Below are positions 25,573-34,656 of a stretch of 64,000 nt of DNA, piece by piece. The notes below the pieces were generated by a model. It had not been told where the DNA came from and ran no database searches. It saw only the letters and a list, made by a program, of their open reading frames with translations. Origin of the DNA: CAIYTF01 sp963664845. GTDB lineage: Bacteria > Bacteroidota > Ignavibacteria > Ignavibacteriales > Ignavibacteriaceae. Both the position numbers and the translations under genes were made by a program. Within the stretch, counting starts at the first letter, position 1. Every line of letters begins with the position of its first letter. The stretch lies in NCBI GenBank assembly GCA_963664845.1, contig OY761615.1:5882412-5946411 (forward strand). The letters are read 5' to 3'.

Positions 25573-28500
25573 TTACTTTTTACTTAAATATGCATCGATT
25601 ACTTCACCCGGCTTCAATGAAACCTGGAAGTTTTGTCCGTCACATTGCACAACCCTGATGGGATTCCCGGACAAATCCTTAATAGAGCACTGAAGTGCTT
25701 TCACCAGTTTCGATGAAACATTGGTTTTTTGGGTTGATTCATTATCACTGTTGATTAATCTGAATGCTATGCTGTCATCCTCGTCTTTGAGGGTTAGCAG
25801 AACAATTTTAGGATTTTCAATCTGTACAAAACTCTCTGTCCCGGGTTTGAGCTTATACCAGCTTTTTCTCCACAGTGCCGGGGTGTTGAGGTCCCAACCC
25901 TGCCTTACCATCTCAGCATCATATGTCTTCGGGAAGTATGCTATAGAATACTTCACTTCAAGAAGCCCGTCGTTAGCCTCGTTCCTGTTCCAGTTCGTTG
26001 GGAAGTTATTCAACGGATTAGATATGATAACAGGTTCACCGGTCACGCTGTCTTTGGCCAATTTAATAATACGTGCATCAGCTGTTGACCAGACTATGCT
26101 TTCCTTGTCATTATAAATGACTGCACTTCTGCGCAATGAGAAACCCTCACGTTTAATTCCAGGCAGAACATCCTTGGTCGGATCCATAAACCCGCCGAGT
26201 GTTTCAAGCTTCACCTTTGCGTTTTTAATTCCAAACGTGAAGGGCAAACCAAATTCCTCGTAATACTGCGGTGCTTTCAGTTGAGATTGATTGAGCACAG
26301 CTGTCACAGAAATTTCCTGAGTCGAGTCATATAACGCCACGCTCACATTGGTAAAGATGGCATTATCGGATTTTATTGCGATTTTCAGACACACCGGAGA
26401 TTCATCAATCACTGATAATTTGGCTGCCTGATCAGTCAATGGGAGAAATGAGGGCTTAATTTGCATCCTTTCCACCACCGGTGAAGCAAAGGAAAACTCA
26501 GTATTATCCGGAAGCAGATTTCTGCCCGAGAGTTTATCGGTTATTGCTGTAATCTTCCTTGAGATGGGGTTAAATGCTATCCTGTAAAACGAATTTTCGA
26601 TAGCATTTTCAGATATCCGGAGATCCGTATGATATGCGGGTTTTGCGCTAACCGTTTTCAAGGCAAACTTTTTGTAACCAACAGATGGAAGCTCACGAGC
26701 AACAAAACATTGACGGATGCCATCGCGGAATGTAGGAATCACTTTTCCGGTGTTTATATCGGTTATTTGATATTCCGCATCCGTTGGAAATTTGTGTTCA
26801 AAGTCGATAACAGCATCACGTTTCCATGAAAGCGGATTAAACACATACATGCATTCTGATTCAAAGCTTTCATCCGGTTTAGTCATGCGATGCATTGTCT
26901 TTTCCAGCAATGTTTCGGTTGCGAAATAGGCATCGTTCACATAGTGCCCACGGAAATCCATTGTGATCTGATTTTCTGCCGGAGAGCCATATCCGTATTC
27001 CAGCCCGCTGCCATGACCGGTGAACAGCAACAATGAAGAATAAGCATCATCCAGCACTTTGTTAAAACTGCTTCGTTTTCCATCCAGAAGTGAACTCACG
27101 GTAGCCAGTTTTTCGGCTGATAACAAATTATTCTGTATCCAGCGCATTTTCTTCATTCGTGAGGGCTCACCCTGTGCATTAACATCCCAATCCGATATAA
27201 AATCCCCGCGCATTACCTTAAATGCGCATTTTTGCTTTGCGGCTTCTTCTGCGAAAAGTTCAACGTTACTGCTGACGAACTTCGGATATTCATAAACCCT
27301 ATTCCATTCCTGGAATTTGTCATATTCCTGTGTAGGAATAATACTGTTATCGGTGAAAGCCGCATTCAGGAGAACAATGTCTGCTTCATAGTTGTCAGCT
27401 TCAAGTTTGTTTAGCCTTTCCCACAGCCGCTGCTCAATGGTAAAAAGGCTTGTTGATTCCAAACCATAACCGCGACCTTCACTATAAGCATTATTAAGAA
27501 ATGTAAGAAGTTTGCTGCCATCCGGCGATTCCCAATAGAACATTTTAGGCAGACTCTTTTGCAACCGGTATTCTCCATAAAATTCGTTTAGCCCCTCAGC
27601 CAAAAATTTAACACCAGATTTGACCATCACCTGCGGTAAAAACCATGCCTCACCGGGTACATCGTTATAAACCGCGCCGTGAAATTCGATACCGTATCTG
27701 CGTTTATAGTCCTGTGCTTTGTCCAGTGACCTGATCATTTCCTCTTCGCTCACCCATCCGGTGAAAGGATTTGAATAAATGGGCGAAAGCGCAACCCTCT
27801 TCTGTTTGATCAAATCAATAAGTTTTTTGAATTGCTCCTTTGTTCTGGATTTTTCATAAAGCTCAAGTTGTAAGGTGGTTTCCAGCGTCCATCTGAAATC
27901 TGGATGTTTCTCGCACATAGCCACAACATCGTCAATGGTGGTTACATGGATTTCTTCAACAACCGGCTGAGGCTGCGTGTAACCAATGTCCGTATGATTC
28001 AGCATCATAACATGCATGGTATACTTTTTCCGGGGTTCCAAACTTATTGTTTTAACTATTTTCTCGGTACCCACAGTTATTTCCACATTCACTTTTTGCT
28101 TTTCGGTAATTTCCGGCAGATAGACCGATAATCGGGAGTTGCCATAGGTAACACTATCGAAGGTGAAATCATACACTTTGCTGCCAACCGGCATTTTCAA
28201 TGTAATCTTTTGCAACTCCTTGTTCCCCGAGATTAACGAAACATCAAATCGTTGTTTCAGTACACCGTCTATTTTTTTGAAAAAGAAAGTTGATGTCATG
28301 GAAAAATCACTTTTACCCTGTTCCGGCAGCAGAAATTTAACACCGCTCAACGGGTTACCGTTTTTCTCCAGAAGCCTTGCATAAAACCCCCACTCGTATT
28401 GTATGAAGCCAAAATAGGACAAACCAAGATTTTTGTGCGTGTTTAATGTCCTGAATAATATTGTGTTTTCACCTTTGTGCAGTTTAACAGGCACAGCATC

Positions 28501-29001
28501 TGCATCCGGCACCGCATTCCGTTCCTGATTACTGTTGAACACAGAGGTTCCATTCACAAAAATCCGCAGGTGTGAATTGCTCCCCACCTTCAATACAGCT
28601 TCTTTATCTTCATCACACAATAAACGCGTAAATGCATAACCGGATTTTGCATACCAAATTTTAACGGGGACTTCGGGCATGAACTTCCAACCGAGACTGG
28701 CATTCAAGTCCAAAAACTTCTTTTTGTTGATGCTCTGGACGATCCACTCATTATGTCCTGTCAAGCCAATCCCATTTTCCCCGGAAGCCGGATTGAACCC
28801 CGCTTCATGGGCAAAAATACTGTCTGCAGGAACACCAAATCCTACCAGAGGATAATCGAACGGACCCGTTACCTGCCAGACAGGGATATTCCCTTTCTCG
28901 TCAGGAACAAACCAGGTGGATGCAGCCGTCGCTTGTCCATATGTATGAACATTAAACAGGAAGAGAACCGACACTATTACTTTGATTAACGTTTTATTCA
29001 T
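25573..29001 (-). CDS. GH38-type alpha-mannosidase-like enzyme, exported without T9SS signal (periplasmic form)
   Basis: 1142 residues. A signal peptide (1-22, ending HTYG-Q) is followed by a ~300-residue N-terminal extension with a beta-sandwich reminiscent of ligand-binding domains (LRIFVNGTSVFN, HKGENTILFRTLN). The GH38 domain begins at YTMHVMMLNHTDIGYT (Asn335-His336-Thr-Asp338), with the first His of HxHxD replaced by Asn. The candidate nucleophile Asp447 lies in VYNDVPGEAW. A C-terminal beta domain ends in GEVIDAYLSKK, with no T9SS module. Predicted periplasmic. Substitution of the first metal-binding His is worth noting: activity or metal use may differ from true GH38. It sits 22 bp after the surface GH38 gene. 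Confidence 0.75.
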   Translation of the reverse strand: MNKTLIKVIVSVLFLFNVHTYGQATAASTWFVPDEKGNIPVWQVTGPFDYPLVGFGVPADSIFAHEAGFNPASGENGIGLTGHNEWIVQSINKKKFLDLNASLGWKFMPEVPVKIWYAKSGYAFTRLLCDEDKEAVLKVGSNSHLRIFVNGTSVFNSNQERNAVPDADAVPVKLHKGENTILFRTLNTHKNLGLSYFGFIQYEWGFYARLLEKNGNPLSGVKFLLPEQGKSDFSMTSTFFFKKIDGVLKQRFDVSLISGNKELQKITLKMPVGSKVYDFTFDSVTYGNSRLSVYLPEITEKQKVNVEITVGTEKIVKTISLEPRKKYTMHVMMLNHTDIGYTQPQPVVEEIHVTTIDDVVAMCEKHPDFRWTLETTLQLELYEKSRTKEQFKKLIDLIKQKRVALSPIYSNPFTGWVSEEEMIRSLDKAQDYKRRYGIEFHGAVYNDVPGEAWFLPQVMVKSGVKFLAEGLNEFYGEYRLQKSLPKMFYWESPDGSKLLTFLNNAYSEGRGYGLESTSLFTIEQRLWERLNKLEADNYEADIVLLNAAFTDNSIIPTQEYDKFQEWNRVYEYPKFVSSNVELFAEEAAKQKCAFKVMRGDFISDWDVNAQGEPSRMKKMRWIQNNLLSAEKLATVSSLLDGKRSSFNKVLDDAYSSLLLFTGHGSGLEYGYGSPAENQITMDFRGHYVNDAYFATETLLEKTMHRMTKPDESFESECMYVFNPLSWKRDAVIDFEHKFPTDAEYQITDINTGKVIPTFRDGIRQCFVARELPSVGYKKFALKTVSAKPAYHTDLRISENAIENSFYRIAFNPISRKITAITDKLSGRNLLPDNTEFSFASPVVERMQIKPSFLPLTDQAAKLSVIDESPVCLKIAIKSDNAIFTNVSVALYDSTQEISVTAVLNQSQLKAPQYYEEFGLPFTFGIKNAKVKLETLGGFMDPTKDVLPGIKREGFSLRRSAVIYNDKESIVWSTADARIIKLAKDSVTGEPVIISNPLNNFPTNWNRNEANDGLLEVKYSIAYFPKTYDAEMVRQGWDLNTPALWRKSWYKLKPGTESFVQIENPKIVLLTLKDEDDSIAFRLINSDNESTQKTNVSSKLVKALQCSIKDLSGNPIRVVQCDGQNFQVSLKPGEVIDAYLSKK

Positions 29002-29023
29002 GTTTTTCAGTTTGTTTTTGTAT

Positions 29024-31894
29024 TTAGCGAAGAACGATCATCTTGCGAATCCGGGAAATATCACCGGCGCGTAATTCATAGAAATACACACCGCTCGCGC
29101 ATTGAGCTGCATTAAAAGCAACTTCATACGATCCTGCTGTCCGCTCATCATTAACCAATGTTTTGATAAGCCGACCCAGCAGATCGTACACTGCCAGTTT
29201 TACCTGCTGCCGCTGCTCACCGTGTAAGCCTGCAGGCACATGGAATTTTATCTTTGTTTCGGGATTAAACGGATTGGGGAAATTTTGTTCAAGAACAAAG
29301 GTCTGCGCCTTGGATTCAACCCTGATATCGGCTGCCGGATCAATCTGAATGCGCAGCGTTCTTATCTCATGAGGCTGCATTACCATAGAAAGTGCATGTT
29401 CTCCGGTTCCCAATGTGGAAATGAACTCTTCCAGCGGCGTGCTTTCTTCAGCACTTACTATCCTGTTAGCAAAATTTAAAGTTGCGTTTTGCACCAGATC
29501 ATCGGGATTAAATACTCTTAGTATCATTCCTCTACCATCTTCGGCCATCTTCAGAGTTGACAACTGACAAAACCCGCTGCTCAGCGATGCGAAAGAATAC
29601 TCCTTTTCCGGAAGTGTCCCCTTCTGATCAGCGGGTATAGCTTTTGTAATAAGCGGCATGTTAAAATTTTGGGAAAACTTTACCGCTGCAGTTTTATCCG
29701 CTGTTCCTGTCGCACTTGTCACGCTGAAGTCCATTTGCATATTTCCAATACCCGCACGATATGCGCTGCTTGCAGAAGAATACTGAATGAACATCCTTAC
29801 CGTTCCGTCAAATGTGCCGGAAGGATACGCGCTGATATTTGCATTCCTGGTGGCGAGAGTGGCATAAACGTTTTCCGCTGAAGAGGAAATATTCATCCAT
29901 CTTCCCACTGTATAGTGTCCGGTTCTGAAACCGCTAAGCTCATCAGTGAACAACCGCATGGAACCGAATGGGATCTCATAACTGAATAATGGACCCGGGA
30001 GACCAAAACCAAATTTGAAATCGACCGATTCAGAAGAGGCACCGGGAGTGATTTTATCGTAACTGTTAAAAAAGTCAATTCGTTTGGTTGCATTATGCAG
30101 CAGAATAATGGAATGATAGGAGTTTGATCCGGCTGCATCAGCCGCTATTTCAATTCGTTGCACCACTTGTCCGCTGTCACTGGAAATGATCCGCATATTT
30201 TGAGGAAACATATTGCCGTTAAACAAATACCGGTTAAACACACCATCCTGTTTGGTGATCTCCCGGTTGGCAAGTTTATCGTAAATATTCAGAATGTCAC
30301 CGGACCCTGAATTTATATTTATTGAATAGGCGTCGCTTTCCAAATGCAAGCCTGTCAAAGGGACCCGGTCAGGGATCGGGGTTTGTACTGGTTGCACCTT
30401 GTATATTTTGTATCCCAGGCCCGGGATATCCTTTGCGAAGAAAGCAGCGGAGGTATCGCTCAAAAACTGAGGAACAATCGTTTCTCCGGTTGAAAGATCG
30501 ACAAGCTGAAAATTTAGTATTCCTTTTAATAAGGCATCATTTCTTGAAATGAATGCTGTTTCGTTTCTCTTCCACAACAGTGAGTTGAAAACGGCTATAC
30601 GCAAATCAGCAGTTGGAATGTTTTCGCTCAGACGCTGAACCGCTGCCGACAAATTGTTCTTCCCGGTTGAGTGTGCTGCATTGATCCACTGCATTTTATA
30701 GTTCCAGTAATCCTGATTACCGGCGCTGTTTACAGCACCAAGATTATGATCTTCAAAAAGCATATTGTTGACATATGCTTTCTGGAAATCAGACATACTG
30801 TAAGGATAGGATGCATCAGTTGCCTTAGCAATTGAGCTCATCGCCTCAGCCTGTGGAAGCAACATCTGCGCTTCACGCGACACATTTGCACCCCCGGTTG
30901 CGGAAGGCGAAAATAACCACGTCCACCAGTTTGGCCCATCGCCCGTATATTCCGGAATCTGGGAAGCATATTTGTTCTCAACGTATTCAAAGAAATCAGT
31001 GGTTGTTGCAATCCGAAGTTTAGCATTGCTGAATTCCTGATTCCATTGGTGAACGTTCTGAACAATTGACAGATTTGGTGCACCGTTATCGCCCGTTGCA
31101 CAATTTATAAAAACGGCATCATACGGATATCCCTGCGTTTGGAGCTGTTGCAGCAATTGTGTGATCTTATTCTTCATATTGGAATAAGACGCATAAACCT
31201 GCTGCGTGACTGAACCTTCAAGATATGCCCACTGCTTGTCAATATTTCTCCACACCAGAGTACGCGATCCGTTCTGTGATTTCCAGTAAAACAAATACGG
31301 CAGTGATGTTGTAGTGAAAAAATTCGCCAGAAAAGAATTCACACCAACGGAAAAATACTTTATTCCACTTTTAGCCAACAATTCCGACAAGCCCCACGTG
31401 AATCCGGGTGTATCATCAATTTGCCCGGTTGTAACAGGAACATTGTATTTTTTGCTAAGTGCATGTGAATAATACAGTGATCTCACTAATTCCTCATTTC
31501 CGCACAAATCAGTTTGTAGTGAAAAATGAAATGCACCCAGCGCAATTCTGTTTTGCCGAATAAGGTCAAATAATGAGTCAACTCTTGACTGCGGTCGGGT
31601 TTGTATATATGATTCAAGCGGCCAACTGATCTCGATATTCCATTTATACTGCTCCCCTTCTGCGTTTGCTGAGGTCCTGTTCACCCATGTTATAACGGTA
31701 TCTAAATATCGGTTGTGCTGTTCAATAACAACCGGCACCGAATCTGTGTAACCCACGTCAGTATGTGAGAAAGGCACAAGGTACACCTTCCAGTTCCGGT
31801 CGAACTGGGCCTGTGATGTACCATAAAGACAGCACAGCAATAAGGAGACCATATACAGTTTAGAATGAGAAAACAAGAGATATCCTTTGCACAT
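29024..31894 (-). CDS. GH38-type alpha-mannosidase-like enzyme with T9SS sorting domain (cell-surface form)
   Basis: 956 residues from the ATG at 31892-31894, which gives a 30-residue signal peptide (MCKGYLLF ... YGTSQAQ). The frame is open to 31948, and a shorter start at 31852 would give a signal without basic residues, so the start is uncertain. It overlaps the PorV-like gene by 35 bp. GH38 motifs: VPFSHTDVGYT (first His replaced by Ser; His44, Asp46) and IDDTPGFTWG (Asp160/161, candidate nucleophile). The C-terminus is a T9SS module (LEQNFPNPFNPETKIKF ... GVYFYELRAG ... KMIVLR). Predicted to act outside the cell on the polymer or long oligosaccharides. It is the second of two exported GH38-like genes and lies directly after the TonB/PorV group. 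Confidence 0.8.
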   Translation of the reverse strand: MCKGYLLFSHSKLYMVSLLLCCLYGTSQAQFDRNWKVYLVPFSHTDVGYTDSVPVVIEQHNRYLDTVITWVNRTSANAEGEQYKWNIEISWPLESYIQTRPQSRVDSLFDLIRQNRIALGAFHFSLQTDLCGNEELVRSLYYSHALSKKYNVPVTTGQIDDTPGFTWGLSELLAKSGIKYFSVGVNSFLANFFTTTSLPYLFYWKSQNGSRTLVWRNIDKQWAYLEGSVTQQVYASYSNMKNKITQLLQQLQTQGYPYDAVFINCATGDNGAPNLSIVQNVHQWNQEFSNAKLRIATTTDFFEYVENKYASQIPEYTGDGPNWWTWLFSPSATGGANVSREAQMLLPQAEAMSSIAKATDASYPYSMSDFQKAYVNNMLFEDHNLGAVNSAGNQDYWNYKMQWINAAHSTGKNNLSAAVQRLSENIPTADLRIAVFNSLLWKRNETAFISRNDALLKGILNFQLVDLSTGETIVPQFLSDTSAAFFAKDIPGLGYKIYKVQPVQTPIPDRVPLTGLHLESDAYSININSGSGDILNIYDKLANREITKQDGVFNRYLFNGNMFPQNMRIISSDSGQVVQRIEIAADAAGSNSYHSIILLHNATKRIDFFNSYDKITPGASSESVDFKFGFGLPGPLFSYEIPFGSMRLFTDELSGFRTGHYTVGRWMNISSSAENVYATLATRNANISAYPSGTFDGTVRMFIQYSSASSAYRAGIGNMQMDFSVTSATGTADKTAAVKFSQNFNMPLITKAIPADQKGTLPEKEYSFASLSSGFCQLSTLKMAEDGRGMILRVFNPDDLVQNATLNFANRIVSAEESTPLEEFISTLGTGEHALSMVMQPHEIRTLRIQIDPAADIRVESKAQTFVLEQNFPNPFNPETKIKFHVPAGLHGEQRQQVKLAVYDLLGRLIKTLVNDERTAGSYEVAFNAAQCASGVYFYELRAGDISRIRKMIVLR

Positions 31895-32810
31895 CGTTAA
31901 ATATAATTTCCGAGACGGTATAGGAATAATCAAACCGGCAGGTAACATAACCCGGGTATGGTATAATTACACCACCGCCGAATGAGAACTTTCCAAAATC
32001 AACATTTTGCCGGTATCCTGCACGCAACTGTACCATATTCAATATGTTTGCTTCAAGGCCATAATTAACCCACTCCCGGTTGTCAGTAGGATGCACCAGT
32101 TCAATTGCACCAGTCAAATCCATTTGCCTGGAAATAGTGAGCTTGTCTGAAGCACTCACCCTGAATTGCAGCGGCGTGCGGAATACCTGGTTCACCAGTT
32201 TCATATCGGGACCAAAATGCTGCAATGCAAAACCGAGAGTAAGGTCCCTGAATCCGGTGGAATAGATAGCACCAATATCGAAAAGAACGTTCCCGATGGA
32301 ATAGTCATCCAATTTTTCGTTCACATACTTCACATTTGCACCAATTGATAATCGATCCGTGAATCTCCTGGCAGCTCCGATGCCAACCATGACATCTCCG
32401 GCTGATACCATACGTCCGGTTCCATCAGGAGACAGTGCCGTAGTTTCTTCAAACTCTTTAATCTGCAAAGAGATGGCACTTACTCCGACAACGAAACCAC
32501 CTATCGGCATTGCGAAGACTCCGGCATTGTAATTGCTTTCAGCCAGCCATGAATTATGTGACAATTGTCCCTCATTCTTTTCGAGATACGCAATTCCCGC
32601 AGGGTTGTAGAATAATGCGCCTGCATCACGGCTTGTGCTGCTGACTGCCTGTCCCAGCGCAGTCTCACGTGCTCCGGCACCAATTTTCAAGAATTGCAAA
32701 CCGGCAGAACCGCTCTTGGAAAAATCAAATCCATAGTTCAATTGCGCATCAGCCCTATAGGGTATAAGTAAATAAATAAACAATAGCAGCAGAGGTAATC
32801 GTATGTTCAT
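31860..32810 (-). CDS. PorV/PorQ-family outer-membrane beta-barrel protein
   Basis: 316 residues. A signal peptide (1-22, ending YRADA) is followed by a barrel of the UPF0164/PorV type: SGSAGLQFLKIGAGARETALGQA, then DAGALFYNPAGIA, both hallmark stretches of this family. The protein ends in alternating residues and a final Phe (ISLVFSF), as outer-membrane proteins do. PorV carries T9SS cargo from the translocon to the attachment machinery; PorQ-like relatives vary. Here it lies 11 bp after a T9SS cargo gene and overlaps a second one, suggesting a locus-dedicated shuttle or a role in assembling the surface proteins encoded beside it. Confidence 0.85.
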   Translation of the reverse strand: MNIRLPLLLLFIYLLIPYRADAQLNYGFDFSKSGSAGLQFLKIGAGARETALGQAVSSTSRDAGALFYNPAGIAYLEKNEGQLSHNSWLAESNYNAGVFAMPIGGFVVGVSAISLQIKEFEETTALSPDGTGRMVSAGDVMVGIGAARRFTDRLSIGANVKYVNEKLDDYSIGNVLFDIGAIYSTGFRDLTLGFALQHFGPDMKLVNQVFRTPLQFRVSASDKLTISRQMDLTGAIELVHPTDNREWVNYGLEANILNMVQLRAGYRQNVDFGKFSFGGGVIIPYPGYVTCRFDYSYTVSEIIFNDVQRISLVFSF

Positions 32811-32821
32811 TGCAATCTCAT

Positions 32822-34642
32822 TTATTTAATCATTAGTAATGTGCCTTGGGCATTCCCCACGGACGACTCGACTGTCCAGAAGTAGATACCGGGAGCAGTT
32901 CGCTGGCGTGAATCCGAAAGTTGATCCCAGGTCTCTTCACCCGAATTCGCGTTGTCATGGTTTAATGCCCTCACCTGTTCACCGCTTGAAGTATATATTT
33001 TAATTTTACATTGCGCGGGCAGATTAGACCATATAATGTAATTCTCCGTACCTGCGGTCGGGAAGCCGGAAACTATCTTGAAAGGGTTGGGGAATACTTT
33101 CACATTTAACGTGTTCACTGACGCAGAACGTGTAGCGGTTAATGCCGTTTTATTCCTGTTAGTTAACCAGCTTTCGTTCCCGGCGCTGTCCACAGACGTT
33201 ACCGAATAAAAATATCCCACTCCCAAACTGATTTGTGAATCCTCGAAAAACCAGCGATTGTTCTTGGAATCATAAAAACGGGTCACATCTGTTGTTCTCG
33301 TAGGAACTATTTCACGCATTAACTTAAAAGGACCGGTATACGCACGGTTGCTCCGGTATACACGATACGTAAGAAAATCCGATTTTCCGCTGATGGGATT
33401 CACCCAAGTTTTTTCCAAGGGTTCCCAGGATAAGGCAATGCTTTTCTTCGCAGGAAGTGTATATATGTCGATATCCGGTGAAGGTGGCGGTACTTCACTC
33501 ACTTTATAATTATTCTGATATAGCAATTTTGCCTGATCAATTGAACTCTTGAGCGAATCAGCTCCCGCAGGAAGCAGTGCCTGTGCTTCCAGCCCCAACA
33601 GTGCCTGATCAATTGGCAATCCGTTAACTGCTTCGACTATAACAATTTTCACTGTGGCTCCGGCAGCAAAATTGTATGGCCCACAAGACATTAGCATGAA
33701 GGGAGTTAAATGAGTACCCGGTACTGATTGCAATGTTTTATCAGTCCCGTTCAATAAATTATACATATTTGCAATGCTTGTGCTTTGCGAAGTGACGAAG
33801 CGTTCGTTATTGAGCAATTGCCCAAAGAGCACCGCAGCAGGTTGCTTCCGGCCATCACTGGCGGGATCGGCATGAAGCAGCGAATATCCGGCATAACCCG
33901 TTGTGCGAAGTTCCCCGGCTGTCGCATAATAGTTTCCCACATCCCCCGGCAGTGAAAAATTAGGCGTATCGTCCCATGCATAAAGCAAGGCTCTTGTGGA
34001 ATCGTATACTGCGTAATCATCTGTCCGGTTAAAATCATCGCCCCAACCGTTATGTACCACAAAATCCTGATAACTCGGACGTATCAGATAGGGAAATCCG
34101 ACATACACATCACTCAATGCACTGGTGTTTGAATTGGTAAGAGTATACTCGATTATCACAAAGTTGTTAAGTCCCGGAAAGCTCCACACCCTGCTTGTAC
34201 GTTTCACCGTTACCTTCTCAGACGTTTTCCAGCTGGCTACAATTTTCTGCTCCGCATCACTGGGATCATAATTGCTCTGCCCGATGAAATTGTTCGTTTT
34301 CACCATGGGATCAAATGTTCCGTCATCCACCAGGCTGAACGGACCATTCTCAGTGAAAAACAAATTCCCATCGCTCTTTTTGCCGCTTATCCACATACCG
34401 GAGGCATATAAATAGGAACGCTGATCATCCTTGTTCATTTTTTCAGGGCCGCCCGGCCAGTCCATACTCGGATACGTTTCCAACCGGTTAGTCGGATCCG
34501 TGGCGCCCGTCGTGCCATTATCTTTCATTGTCTGCCACAGGTTTCCCCGGTCATGCACCTGAAAAAGTGGATTTCTTGTTTGCGCATTCAGAAACGCTGT
34601 GGTCAATAAAAGAAACAAAACTGTTATCGTTGTTTTATTCAT
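32822..34642 (-). CDS. T9SS-type surface protein, partner of the TonB receptor (SusD-position analogue)
   Basis: 606 residues. A signal peptide (1-20, TAFLNAQ) precedes a ~380-residue domain (VHDRGNLWQTMKDNG, YLYASGMWISGKK, NNFVIIEYTLTNSN) that I cannot assign. A fibronectin-III-like region (~400-510, SWEPLEKTW ... YRSNRAYTGPF, YFYSVTSVDSAGN) and a divergent C-terminal sorting-type module (KVFPNPFKIVSG ... ENYIIWSNLPAQCKIKIYT ... GIYFWTVESS ... TLLMIK) follow. It sits 14 bp after the TonB receptor and 11 bp before the PorV-like gene. No SusD is present; by position this protein may be the surface subunit that delivers ligand to the receptor (inference). Confidence 0.7.
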   Translation of the reverse strand: MNKTTITVLFLLLTTAFLNAQTRNPLFQVHDRGNLWQTMKDNGTTGATDPTNRLETYPSMDWPGGPEKMNKDDQRSYLYASGMWISGKKSDGNLFFTENGPFSLVDDGTFDPMVKTNNFIGQSNYDPSDAEQKIVASWKTSEKVTVKRTSRVWSFPGLNNFVIIEYTLTNSNTSALSDVYVGFPYLIRPSYQDFVVHNGWGDDFNRTDDYAVYDSTRALLYAWDDTPNFSLPGDVGNYYATAGELRTTGYAGYSLLHADPASDGRKQPAAVLFGQLLNNERFVTSQSTSIANMYNLLNGTDKTLQSVPGTHLTPFMLMSCGPYNFAAGATVKIVIVEAVNGLPIDQALLGLEAQALLPAGADSLKSSIDQAKLLYQNNYKVSEVPPPSPDIDIYTLPAKKSIALSWEPLEKTWVNPISGKSDFLTYRVYRSNRAYTGPFKLMREIVPTRTTDVTRFYDSKNNRWFFEDSQISLGVGYFYSVTSVDSAGNESWLTNRNKTALTATRSASVNTLNVKVFPNPFKIVSGFPTAGTENYIIWSNLPAQCKIKIYTSSGEQVRALNHDNANSGEETWDQLSDSRQRTAPGIYFWTVESSVGNAQGTLLMIK

Positions 34643-34656
34643 TAGTAAAATCCATG

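Noticed and set aside
25573..29001. Possible pseudogene because the first metal-binding His of the GH38 motif is missing
   Set aside because: The frame is intact over 1142 codons and the other catalytic motifs are present, so a divergent enzyme is more likely than decay.
31852..31948. Alternative starts for the surface GH38 at 31948 and 31852
   Set aside because: The first lengthens the overlap with the PorV-like gene and buries the signal peptide; the second gives a signal without basic residues. The start at 31894 is the best compromise but is not proven.
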